Source: Gammaproteobacteria bacterium | GTDB taxonomy: Bacteria > Pseudomonadota > Gammaproteobacteria > JAADJB01 | Reading direction: 5' to 3' | DNA length: 64,000 nt | NCBI GenBank assembly: GCA_013151035.1 | Contig: JAADJB010000024.1 | Span: 1-64,000 of the forward strand | Shown here: positions 1 through 8,148 of the stretch, one piece after another | Position numbering within the stretch: the first letter of the stretch is position 1 | Layout: each line of letters opens with the position of its first letter | Notes under the pieces: generated by a model | Seen by the model: the letters and a program-made list of their open reading frames with translations, nothing else | Databases searched by the model: none | Told to the model about the DNA's origin: nothing | Program-made: the position numbers and the translations under genes

Positions 1-77
1 CAGGCCGGATATATGGAAGCAATCCTGTCACTGTTAAAGGTTCACAATGTCTTGCAAACTGGGAGGAGACCATATAT

Positions 78-120
78 GCGTACCACGCACCTTAAACTGG
101 TGCGCAGTGCGCACCCTACC
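78..120. repeat. family B palindromic repeat (GTAGGGTGCG/CGCACCCTAC)
   Basis: Short imperfect palindrome containing GGTGCGCAGTGCGCACCCTACC, shared with the copies near 680, 36983, 47651, 55288 and 60749. It overlaps the stop codon of the methyltransferase gene. Nothing else supported is seen between position 1 and this repeat. Confidence 0.7.
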
Positions 121-712
121 TCTGTGCGACTAGTAACGCTTCATTACGTAGACCCTGGCTAACATCCCCCTGACTACCCTCTTCCCGATAGATCAGAGGA
201 TGCAGGTCAGCGAATAAATCGAGTAACTCACCACGCGCCAAACGATACTGAGGATTCCTCGGCCCACCATCGCTCACTACATCACGGATAAAGGTCTGAT
301 AAAACAGCAGGCCACCCGGTCTTAGTGCCTGCATTAAAAAGGGTGCCAGATCTCGCTCCAGAAAATAGCTCACCACAATCACATCAAATGTCTCAATCTC
401 AGGGGGAGAATCCTCCACATCCCTTACCTCAGCCAGTATCTTCAATTCATTGCTCGAGGCATAAGCAGACAAACCCTTAATAGCAGCCTCAGAGAAATCC
501 CAAGCCGTCACCTGCAATCCTCTTTTCGCCAATAACACTGCATTACCACCCATGCCACAGGCCAGGTCTAATGCGTATCCATGATCGGGCAACAAGTGCT
601 GGTACTCGGACAAGACGTAACAAGATTGAGGGTGCGCAACCGCCTGACTCTGATAATGCATCTCCCATTTCTTCGAATGGTGCGCAGTGCGCGCAGTGCG
701 CACCCTACCCAT
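116..712 (-). CDS. class I SAM-dependent methyltransferase, small soluble
   Basis: Predicted SAM-dependent methyltransferase of about 198 residues; the substrate is unknown. The glycine-rich SAM-binding motif LDLACGMGGNAVLLAKRG is clear. It is followed by an acidic strand end (VTAWDFSEAAI) and a motif IV-like stretch (FDVIVVSYFLERDL), the usual Rossmann order. The open frame runs further upstream to 748, but that extra N-terminus is translated from a family B repeat and is not protein-like. Homologous sequence seems to begin near KKWEMHYQ, so I start at the Met just inside the repeat; Met at 661 is an alternative. The TAG stop is itself part of another family B repeat. The gene lies downstream of trkH on the same strand and may be the last cistron of that operon. 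The family is convincing; the function is not resolved. Confidence 0.75.
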   Translation of the reverse strand: MGRVRTARTAHHSKKWEMHYQSQAVAHPQSCYVLSEYQHLLPDHGYALDLACGMGGNAVLLAKRGLQVTAWDFSEAAIKGLSAYASSNELKILAEVRDVEDSPPEIETFDVIVVSYFLERDLAPFLMQALRPGGLLFYQTFIRDVVSDGGPRNPQYRLARGELLDLFADLHPLIYREEGSQGDVSQGLRNEALLVAQR

Positions 713-758
713 CCGTGCCACCCCCATCAATGGTAGGGCGCGTACCACGCACCAGGAT
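680..758. repeat. family B palindromic repeat, double copy
   Basis: Two half-palindromes (GTGCGCAGTGCGCGCAGTGCGC and, inverted, GTAGGGCGCGTACCACGCACC) flank a short spacer. They sit between the start of the methyltransferase and the stop of trkH, 8 nt from the trkH stop codon. The repeat probably extended the apparent reading frame of the methyltransferase upstream. Confidence 0.7.
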
Positions 759-766
759 AGCTGTCA

Positions 767-2218
767 TCAACGTCGCCAAAAGGTGGGGCTCAATAAAACC
801 AGGATAGTAAAGATCTCCAGTCGACCCAACAACATGGCAAAGGACAATACCCACTTTGCCGGATCAGCCAGATCACCATAATGATAAGCGACAGCCCCCA
901 AACCTGGACCCAGATTATTCATACAGGCTGCCACGGCTGAAAATGCTGTCACCTGATCCAGTCCCATCGCCATTAGTAACATCATCATTACAACAAAGGC
1001 CGCTACATAGGCAGAGAAAAACCCCCATATTGACCGGATCACCCGATCAGACATCACCTTCTTGCCCACCTTAACGACAATCTGCGCACTCGGATGCACC
1101 AGTTGTTTAATCTCTCTCATACCCTGCTTGATCAACAACAGAAAACGAATCACCTTAATACCACCACCCGTCGAACCCGCACAACCACCAACAAAGCTAC
1201 TCAACAGCAGCAGCGTCGGCAAAAAAATGGGCCAGTGATTATAATCGACTGAGCTAAACCCGGTGGTCGTACCCATGGATACCACATGAAAAACCCCTTT
1301 AACCAATACCTGGTCAATACTGTCAAAGACCTCATATTGATAAAGATAACTCAAGGTAATCAAGGAGGTCGTCCCCAGCAATAATAGATAGACCTTGACC
1401 TCAGTATCCATGATATAGGCAGTCAGACTTTTTGAATTCCACGCCAGAAAATGCAGTGCAAAATTCATCCCTGCCAACAACATAAACACAATAGCAACCA
1501 CCTCAATGGCAGGACTATTAAAATAGCCTATGCTCAAATCATGGGTAGAAAAACCACCAATCGCAATTGTCGAAAAGGCATGCGCCACCGCATCAAATAG
1601 CGTCATCCCTGCCACCCAGTAAGCCAAGGTGCACGCCACAGTAAGCCCAAGATAGATATACCAGAGTGCCTTCGCCGTCTCGGTAATGCGTGGAGTGAGC
1701 TTGTTATCCTTCATCGGCCCCGGGGTCTCGGCACGATACAATTGCATACCACCGACACCCAGCATCGGCAGAACGGCAACCGCCAATACAATAATACCCA
1801 TACCACCCAACCACTGCAGTAGTTGCCGATAAAACAATACCGCATGGGACAGATCATCAATACCGGTAATCACCGTAGCCCCCGTGGTAGTCAAACCAGA
1901 CAAGGACTCAAACACCGCATCGGTGATACTCATATTGGCACCGTCAGGATGCAACAACGGTATCGAACCAACAACAGCAAGAACCGTCCAGAACAACATA
2001 ACAACGAAGAAACCATCACGTACCCGCAGCTCCTTTTTATTATTTCGATAAAAAGACCACAGCACAGCACCAATGATTAACGGTGCAAAAAAACCATCGC
2101 TAAAGGCCTGGGATGCCCCGTCACCATACCACCAGGCGATACCGAGTGAAGGCAGCATGGTGATACTAAATAGCATCAACAACAAACCAAAGATACGAAG
2201 AATGTTTTTATACTGCAT
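767..2218 (-). CDS. trkH: TrkH potassium uptake channel subunit
   Basis: Inner-membrane potassium-translocating subunit of the Trk system, working with cytoplasmic TrkA. The 483 residues match the family length and are strongly hydrophobic throughout. The four P-loop selectivity regions are visible as SGLTTTGATVITG, IGGFSTHDLSI, TTTGFSSVDYNHWP and NNLGPGLG. The GGMGIIVLAVAVLPMLGVGG segment after the first pore and the GCAGSTGGGIKVIR stretch are family hallmarks. The start at MQYKNILRIFG precedes the first membrane helix directly. It lies downstream of trkA on the same strand, separated from it by a family A palindromic repeat. That repeat could uncouple expression of the two genes. Confidence 0.95.
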   Translation of the reverse strand: MQYKNILRIFGLLLMLFSITMLPSLGIAWWYGDGASQAFSDGFFAPLIIGAVLWSFYRNNKKELRVRDGFFVVMLFWTVLAVVGSIPLLHPDGANMSITDAVFESLSGLTTTGATVITGIDDLSHAVLFYRQLLQWLGGMGIIVLAVAVLPMLGVGGMQLYRAETPGPMKDNKLTPRITETAKALWYIYLGLTVACTLAYWVAGMTLFDAVAHAFSTIAIGGFSTHDLSIGYFNSPAIEVVAIVFMLLAGMNFALHFLAWNSKSLTAYIMDTEVKVYLLLLGTTSLITLSYLYQYEVFDSIDQVLVKGVFHVVSMGTTTGFSSVDYNHWPIFLPTLLLLSSFVGGCAGSTGGGIKVIRFLLLIKQGMREIKQLVHPSAQIVVKVGKKVMSDRVIRSIWGFFSAYVAAFVVMMMLLMAMGLDQVTAFSAVAACMNNLGPGLGAVAYHYGDLADPAKWVLSFAMLLGRLEIFTILVLLSPTFWRR

Positions 2219-2235
2219 GGCATTGCCACCTTATT

Positions 2236-2362
2236 AACTCAAGGGACAGGGATTGTTCTTCTCTAACAAAGGCCGTCAGCCGCACGGACGCGGCTGTCGA
2301 GCCACCATGGATGGTTTCACGGCATGCCTTTGTTAGAGAAGAGCGATTCATGTCCCGGACTT
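2236..2362. repeat. family A palindromic element, copy 1 (about 127 bp)
   Basis: Long inverted repeat between trkA and trkH. The left arm TTCTTCTCTAACAAAGGC pairs with the right arm GCCTTTGTTAGAGAAGAG, and the outer ends resemble ACTCAAGGGACAGG and its inverse. The centre carries GAGCCACCATGGATGGTTTC, also seen in copy 2. The arm sequence differs from the other copies but is still complementary. Confidence 0.85.
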
Positions 2363-2400
2363 ACCAAGCCTATTACTCTCAATGAAAATCATAGGTGACA

Positions 2401-3774
2401 TCAGATAAACGTAATACCAACCTGGAACATCCGTTCCACACTGGCAATATGTCGCTTGTCCGCTACAAACAGAATAATATGATCCTCAGACTCAATAACG
2501 GTATCATGATGAGCAATAACCACATCATCACCACGAACGATGGCACCAATATTAATATCCTTAGGCAGCTTAAGCTCTTCCACAGTACGCCCGACAACCT
2601 TTGAGCTATTACGATCACCATGCGCCACCGCCTCAATCGCCTCAGCCGCACCACGGCGCAGGGAATGAACCGCGACCACATCACCTCGTCGCACATGGGT
2701 TAATAATGAGCCAATGGTAGCCTGCTGTGGTGATATAGCAATATCAATCTCACCGCTTTGTACCAAGTCCACATAGGAAGCACGATTAATCAAAGACATC
2801 ACACGCCGGGCACCCAGACGTTTAGCCAGCATCGCCGACAGAATATTCGCCTCATCATCATTAGTTAACGCACAGAACACATCGGTATTCTCAATATTCT
2901 CTTCCGTCAACAAACTCTCATCCGCAGCATCACCTAACAGCACAATCGCTTTATCCAATATCTCGGATATCTTGCGTGAACGGGCTGGGTTGCGTTCGAT
3001 CACCTTAACCTTATAACGCCCCTCAAGTGCCTCGGCAAGCTGGATGCCAATATTACCGCCACCGGCTAATATCACGCGTTTGATTGGCTTATCCAGCTCC
3101 CTCAACTCACGCATAACCGTGCGAATATTCTCCCTGGCAGCGACAAAGAAGACCTCATCATCCACCTCAATAACCGTATCACCGTCCATTGGGATCGACT
3201 CGCCCTCACGAAAAACAGCCGCCACCCGTGCCTCAATAGTAGGAATATGTTTGCTCAAATCCCTGAGCTCATGCCCCACCAAAGGACCCGAGTTATAGGC
3301 GCGAACAGCCACCAACTGCACCCTACCACCAGCAAAGTCCAATACCTGTAAGGCACTCGGGTGTTCAATCAAACGCAGGATGTAATCCGTCACCAGTTGT
3401 TCAGGACTGATCAATAAATCAATCTGCAGCGCATCCTCACCAAACAGACGCGGATAATCCAGGTATTCATTTGAACGCACACGCGCAATCTTGGTCGGTG
3501 TATGAAAAACAGAATAGGCAATCTGGCAGGCCACCATATTCACCTCATCACTATTAGTCACCGCCAGCAACAGATCGGCATCCTCCGCACCCGCCTGTCT
3601 CAACACCCCGGGATGAGAGGCATAACCCACCACAGTACGAATATCAATACGATCCTGGAGATCATGTAACAACTCCGCATCCGTATCGACCACCGTAATA
3701 TCATTGGCCTCACTCGCCAGATTACGCGCAACAGAACTCCCCACCTGCCCCGCACCTAATATTATTATCTTCAT
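2401..3774 (-). CDS. trkA: TrkA NAD-binding regulatory subunit of Trk potassium uptake
   Basis: Peripheral cytoplasmic subunit that binds NAD(H) and gates TrkH. The 457 residues contain two RCK units. The first starts MKIIILGAGQVGSSVA with a GxGxxG dinucleotide fold and TVVDTDAELL. The second starts near residue 232 with VILAGGGNIGIQLAEAL and KVIERNPARS. Each is followed by a RCK_C domain (LVGHELRDLS and VVGRTVEELKLP). Length and domain order are exactly those of gammaproteobacterial TrkA. The gene sits between ntrX and trkH in the conserved ntrY-ntrX-trkA-trkH order, but family A repeats separate it from both neighbours. Confidence 0.96.
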   Translation of the reverse strand: MKIIILGAGQVGSSVARNLASEANDITVVDTDAELLHDLQDRIDIRTVVGYASHPGVLRQAGAEDADLLLAVTNSDEVNMVACQIAYSVFHTPTKIARVRSNEYLDYPRLFGEDALQIDLLISPEQLVTDYILRLIEHPSALQVLDFAGGRVQLVAVRAYNSGPLVGHELRDLSKHIPTIEARVAAVFREGESIPMDGDTVIEVDDEVFFVAARENIRTVMRELRELDKPIKRVILAGGGNIGIQLAEALEGRYKVKVIERNPARSRKISEILDKAIVLLGDAADESLLTEENIENTDVFCALTNDDEANILSAMLAKRLGARRVMSLINRASYVDLVQSGEIDIAISPQQATIGSLLTHVRRGDVVAVHSLRRGAAEAIEAVAHGDRNSSKVVGRTVEELKLPKDINIGAIVRGDDVVIAHHDTVIESEDHIILFVADKRHIASVERMFQVGITFI

Positions 3775-3904
3775 CGTCTACCTGCTACACCCATTAACCA
3801 TAATCTAAACGCATAATCCATATTCAATCTGTCAAGGGTACCACCACTACCCCATAAACGGCTAGAGACCGGCAGATTCAAAAAAAAACAATCCTTACCG
3901 CCCC

Positions 3905-4037
3905 GTTAACTCAAGAGACAGGAATTGCTCTTCTCTAGCAGAGACCCTTGCCCGCATGGACGCGGGCATGGAGCCACCATGGATGGTTTCACGGCGCGTC
4001 TCTGCTGGAGAAGAGTGATTCATGTCTCGAACTCACC
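3905..4037. repeat. family A palindromic element, copy 2 (about 133 bp)
   Basis: Inverted repeat between ntrX and trkA. The outer ends are TTAACTCAAGAGACAGG and, inverted, CATGTCTCGAACTCACC. The arms TTCTCTAGCAGAGAC and GTCTCTGCTGGAGAA pair with one G-T exception. The inner hairpin is CCCGCATGGACGCGGG. Same orientation as copy 1. Confidence 0.88.
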
Positions 4038-4046
4038 AGGCACTTT

Positions 4047-5402
4047 TTAATAATCAATCCCCAAAGACTTCAATTTCCGATACAAATGCGTCCGCTCCAT
4101 ACCACTAATATTCGCCAATTTTCCCACACTCCCCCCGGACTGTTCTAACTGCCGCTCCAGATAAAGTTTTTCAAACTGCTCGCGCGCCTCACGCAAAGGA
4201 AGATCAAATGAGATCGGCATCTCTACCGTACTGCCATGAACACCCGACAGCGAACTAATCGCTGCCTCTACTTCATCCAAACCAATCTCATCACCCGTAC
4301 CCAGTATCAACAACCGCTGCACCATATTCTTCAACTCACGAATATTCCCCGGCCAGGTATAATTACGCAATCTATTTTGTGCTGCAATCGAAAAATGTCG
4401 ATAAGGCAAGTTTTCCTGATTAACAAAAAAGTCAACGTGATAACTGAGTAACTCCGGTATGTCTTCACTATGTCCCTGTAATTCGGGAACCTCCAGTGGC
4501 AATACATTTAAACGAAAATAAAGCGCCTCGCGGAATCGTCCCTGCCTAACTTCATCCTCCAGATCATGCTGGGTAACGGCAATAATCCGTGCATTTAGCC
4601 TAACCGCTTCCTTGCCACCCACACGCATAAATGAACGTGTTTCCAGCGCCCCCAATAAATAAACCTGGGTCTGCTCATTCATATCGGCAACATCATCTAG
4701 ATACAGAGTTCCGGCATTGGCCTGCTCTAATAAACCATAATGCACACCCTCTTCATCTTCACTACCAAACAAGGCTTTATCGGCATCATCCTTCGAGATC
4801 GATGCCACACTCACATCAATAAAAGCTCCGTCTTTATACAGACTATGTTCATGCAAATAATGGGCAAGCACCTTACGTCCACTACCCGTCAAACCACGAA
4901 TCAGCACCACCCCGTCATGCTGCGCCATACGAACCGCTTGTTCACGTAGCCCCTGCATTACTGCACTGCGCCCAATCGGCTCGGTCATTCCATGCACCTG
5001 ATGACGTAAACCAACATTCTCTTTCTGTAGCTTATCGACCTCAAGCGCCCGCTCGATAGTCACCAGCAATTTAGCCAGGGAGATCGGTTTTTCAATAAAA
5101 TCGTAAGCACCTAGACGGGTCGCCTCTACTGCCGTTTCAACTGAACCGTGACCGGAAATCATAATCACTGGACAAGGCAGACCATCACCATCCACCCATT
5201 CACGCAACAAGGTAATGCCGTCAATACCCTGCATCCAGATATCCAGCAATATCGCATCTGGCCGACGCGACTCCAGCAATTCTATTGCCGCCTCTGCGCT
5301 CTCAGCCACACTCACATCGTAACCTTCATCCAACAGGATGTCCTGTATTGAAATACGAATATCAGGCTCGTCATCAACGACCAGAATATGTGCAACTGTC
5401 AT
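4047..5402 (-). CDS. ntrX: NtrX-family response regulator with a degenerate AAA+ domain
   Basis: Response regulator paired with the NtrY kinase encoded just upstream (26-nt gap). Domains: receiver (residues 1-120, phosphoacceptor Asp54 in LLDIWMQG, Lys105 in EKPIS), AAA+ (about 140-375), and Fis-type helix-turn-helix at the C-terminus (REQFEKLYLERQLEQSGG...). The AAA+ domain is abnormal. The Walker A lysine position is Arg176 (GLTGSGRK), Walker B reads YLDDVAD rather than LDE, and the GAFTGA loop that touches sigma-54 is missing between LFGS and LLEQA. Sensor II-like WPGNIRELKNMVQ is kept. From these losses I infer that it does not activate sigma-54 as NtrC does; it may act as an ordinary DNA-binding regulator. 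NtrYX systems are linked to nitrogen, redox and envelope control in proteobacteria. Confidence 0.92.
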   Translation of the reverse strand: MTVAHILVVDDEPDIRISIQDILLDEGYDVSVAESAEAAIELLESRRPDAILLDIWMQGIDGITLLREWVDGDGLPCPVIMISGHGSVETAVEATRLGAYDFIEKPISLAKLLVTIERALEVDKLQKENVGLRHQVHGMTEPIGRSAVMQGLREQAVRMAQHDGVVLIRGLTGSGRKVLAHYLHEHSLYKDGAFIDVSVASISKDDADKALFGSEDEEGVHYGLLEQANAGTLYLDDVADMNEQTQVYLLGALETRSFMRVGGKEAVRLNARIIAVTQHDLEDEVRQGRFREALYFRLNVLPLEVPELQGHSEDIPELLSYHVDFFVNQENLPYRHFSIAAQNRLRNYTWPGNIRELKNMVQRLLILGTGDEIGLDEVEAAISSLSGVHGSTVEMPISFDLPLREAREQFEKLYLERQLEQSGGSVGKLANISGMERTHLYRKLKSLGIDY

Positions 5403-5428
5403 AAGCTTAATACCCCGTAATCACCGCT

Positions 5429-7603
5429 TCACAAATCTGCCAACTGAAAACGCACGCTAATCTGCGCACCGCCCTGCGACCTATTTTTGATATAAATCAT
5501 ACCACCGTGCTCTTCAACAATCTTTTTAACAATTGCCAGACCCAGCCCCGTACCCCGATGCTTGGTCGTTACATAAGGCTCAAATGGGTCTTCCATCAAT
5601 GCGTCAGAAAACCCTGGCCCATCATCCTTGATTAATAATTCGACATAGCTTCCCTTTTGATCCTCCAGGACATTCCCTGAGACCCATACATGCGGATGCT
5701 CATTATTACTATTGGCTTCAATAGCATTCTTGATCAGATTATGTGCCAGTTGCCGGATACGCAAAGCATCCGCCTGTATCATACAAGTGCCCGCATCAAG
5801 ATCAACCTCAAAACCAATATTTGAGTGACTCACCTGATAAAGATCAACCACTTCCAGCAACAGAACATTCAAATCCAGCAATTCTTTTTGCATATGTGGT
5901 GTACGCGCATACTCGGAAAAGGCATTAACCATGGTCTTCATTGCCTCAACTTGCTGCACAATCGTATGCGTCGCTCGATCCAGCACCTCGGCATCGGCAG
6001 GATCCATCTTAGCCAGATATTTATGCCGCAAACGCTCGGCGGACAACTGAATCGGGGTTAAAGGATTCTTGATTTCATGCGCCAGACGTCGAGCCACCTC
6101 ACTCCATGCCGCATCTCGCTGCGCCTGTAACAGGCTCGTCACATCATCAAAAACAATAACCTGACCATCATCACCCAGCCCCGATTGCACTTGCCGGGCA
6201 CCACGACAAAGGCACACCCGCCTGCCCTGATCACCCTGTAACACGACCTCTTCATCCCAATGCAACTCACCCTCGGAACCATGCGTATAAATCAACTCCA
6301 TCAATGGTAACAAGAACGGATAACGCTCCTGAATAGCATCAATGGGCTCCCCGATACAATGCTTTAACTGAACACCAAGGATATGTTCAGCAGCATCATT
6401 CACCATCGCCAATTTGAAATCAGCAGAAAAGCTCATAACGCCTGATGAAATACTCGCCAACAACATCTCAAGATAGGCGCGCTGCCCTTCAACCAATAAC
6501 TGACTCTTGTGTGCATCATCCCTGGCGCGTGACAGGCGCGCTGTCATTTCATTAAACGAGGTCACCAGGAAACCCAGCTCATCATTACCCGGCACCGGTA
6601 AGCGTTTGTCATATTGACCTTCAGCCACAGCACGCGTTCCTTCAGCAAGATCACGAATTGGCGCAACCATTTTACGCGCCAGATAAAAGGCTCCCCATAC
6701 CGCAGACAACAGACTCAACAATAAGACCAATGACAGGGTCAGGATATAACTGTATTTCAAAGACTCGCGTAGAAAAGCGAGTTCCTTATAACGTGAAAAG
6801 GCCTTTTGCACAGACTCAGCTCGCCGACTAAAACGATCCGGCACAAGATACAATGCCTGTAAAATATGCCCTTCTCTGAGCGGGTCGGCGCGCGGCACCA
6901 AAACCACTGCACGCACATGCAGCCCACTATCACTCATCGGATCAAGCCCGACATAAGAGTATCCCTGATGCACCTGCAACAAAACCGAATCGGTTGGTCT
7001 ACTAGGAACAACATTACCAATATCAACACTACTTGAAGCAATAATCCTGCCATTATCACCTAATATCGTCAGCTCCTGTGCACCACTACGCACACGCAAA
7101 TCATAAAGTCCTAACGGTGCCATCGCACCCGCCACATCTTTTAATTCAATCGCCATCTTTTCCGTCATGGATAACATGTCTCGCAGCCTCAAATCAAATG
7201 AGCTACGGCTCAACTCCAGTGAATCCTGCAAAGCATCCTCCACGCGCACATCAAACCAGCTATCAATACCTGTTTGCAAGGATTGCAGGGAAAAGTAATA
7301 AACCACAGAGACTGGCGCAACCGAAAGGGTGACAAACATCAGCACCATACGCACTGTTAATCGAGCACCCGCCACGCGCTGACGATACTGACGTGCCAAC
7401 CAGTAAAGATTAATACCAATCAGCAGAATAAGGACAAAGATACCAATGACATTGGTGAGTAACAACCAGAGATAGGATTCATCAAATTGCGTTGAGTTAT
7501 GTGTCGCGTTGTTCATAAAGGACAACGACACCAATAACAAAAAAAATAACAGCAACATCGGCCATACACTACGGCCTAGTCGTTTCAGGGTTGCAATGGC
7601 CAT
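5429..7603 (-). CDS. ntrY: NtrY-family membrane sensor histidine kinase
   Basis: Membrane-bound histidine kinase, the partner of NtrX. The N-terminus has several membrane helices (about residues 12-30, 40-65 and 85-105), then a periplasmic sensor stretch, another helix near 285-310, a HAMP segment (MVAPIRDLAEGTRAVAEG) and a PAS-like region. The H-box is LAHEIKNPLTPIQLSAERL, the N-box HNLIKNAIEAN, and the G boxes are DDGPGF and GTGLGLAI. The frame can start at a GTG at 7612, but ATG at 7603 (MAIATLKRLG) fits better. Its 5' end overlaps the end of the DUF4390 gene, implying translational coupling. All catalytic motifs look intact, in contrast to the damaged AAA+ domain of its partner. Confidence 0.93.
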   Translation of the reverse strand: MAIATLKRLGRSVWPMLLLFFLLLVSLSFMNNATHNSTQFDESYLWLLLTNVIGIFVLILLIGINLYWLARQYRQRVAGARLTVRMVLMFVTLSVAPVSVVYYFSLQSLQTGIDSWFDVRVEDALQDSLELSRSSFDLRLRDMLSMTEKMAIELKDVAGAMAPLGLYDLRVRSGAQELTILGDNGRIIASSSVDIGNVVPSRPTDSVLLQVHQGYSYVGLDPMSDSGLHVRAVVLVPRADPLREGHILQALYLVPDRFSRRAESVQKAFSRYKELAFLRESLKYSYILTLSLVLLLSLLSAVWGAFYLARKMVAPIRDLAEGTRAVAEGQYDKRLPVPGNDELGFLVTSFNEMTARLSRARDDAHKSQLLVEGQRAYLEMLLASISSGVMSFSADFKLAMVNDAAEHILGVQLKHCIGEPIDAIQERYPFLLPLMELIYTHGSEGELHWDEEVVLQGDQGRRVCLCRGARQVQSGLGDDGQVIVFDDVTSLLQAQRDAAWSEVARRLAHEIKNPLTPIQLSAERLRHKYLAKMDPADAEVLDRATHTIVQQVEAMKTMVNAFSEYARTPHMQKELLDLNVLLLEVVDLYQVSHSNIGFEVDLDAGTCMIQADALRIRQLAHNLIKNAIEANSNNEHPHVWVSGNVLEDQKGSYVELLIKDDGPGFSDALMEDPFEPYVTTKHRGTGLGLAIVKKIVEEHGGMIYIKNRSQGGAQISVRFQLADL

Positions 7604-8145
7604 GAATACCACTCACTCAACAGATTCCACCGGGACAGTGTATAGGCCTGTAATTTCATTGGCGTGGGCAAGGACTCCTTATCCAACACAGCACGCAACT
7701 GCGCAATATAAAAATCACCTACCGATAACAAACGCTGATCAAGCATGGGGAAATCCCTTATGTTACCGATAAACTGCAAGGCATCATCCAGTTGACGGAA
7801 GTTCTGCTGCAGCCCGGTGCTCACATCGATAACCAGATAACGCTCACTCAAGGCATGGTAACGTAATTGATATCTCAGACTGAGCTCGGCAATATTGGCA
7901 TTCCACATCCAGTCACGCTCATTAACCACCTTAATCTGTAACTCAATCACCAGATCAACACCACTGAGCAATGCCTCTTTCATCACCGATGCCAACCTGA
8001 AATCAATATTGGCATCCAGACGATAGACCTCATCAACCACTCGTGTTTCAGCATTCTTCACCCGAAACTCAGCAGTCAATTCATCAGCAATGGTGATACC
8101 CACCCAGCCAAACAACAACAAACAGGCAAAAAAACGTATCAACAC
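7585..8145 (-). CDS. DUF4390 domain protein, exported
   Basis: Protein of 186 residues with an N-terminal signal-like helix (MLIRFFACLLLFGWVGITIA, cleavage after ADEL or similar) and no further membrane segment. The body (ELTAEFRVKNAETRVVDEVY... and IELQIKVVNERDWMW) matches what I know of DUF4390 proteins. These are regularly encoded between rsmB and ntrY in gammaproteobacteria. No catalytic motif is visible. It starts 3 nt downstream of the rsmB stop and overlaps ntrY, so it belongs to the same transcript. A periplasmic or envelope role linked to NtrY sensing is a guess from position alone. Confidence 0.85.
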   Translation of the reverse strand: MLIRFFACLLLFGWVGITIADELTAEFRVKNAETRVVDEVYRLDANIDFRLASVMKEALLSGVDLVIELQIKVVNERDWMWNANIAELSLRYQLRYHALSERYLVIDVSTGLQQNFRQLDDALQFIGNIRDFPMLDQRLLSVGDFYIAQLRAVLDKESLPTPMKLQAYTLSRWNLLSEWYSWPLQP

Positions 8146-8148
8146 AAG

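Noticed and set aside
1-162. Open plus-strand frame at the left edge
   Set aside because: It runs through a family B repeat and into antisense of the methyltransferase, has no family resemblance and no visible start; coding cannot be supported.
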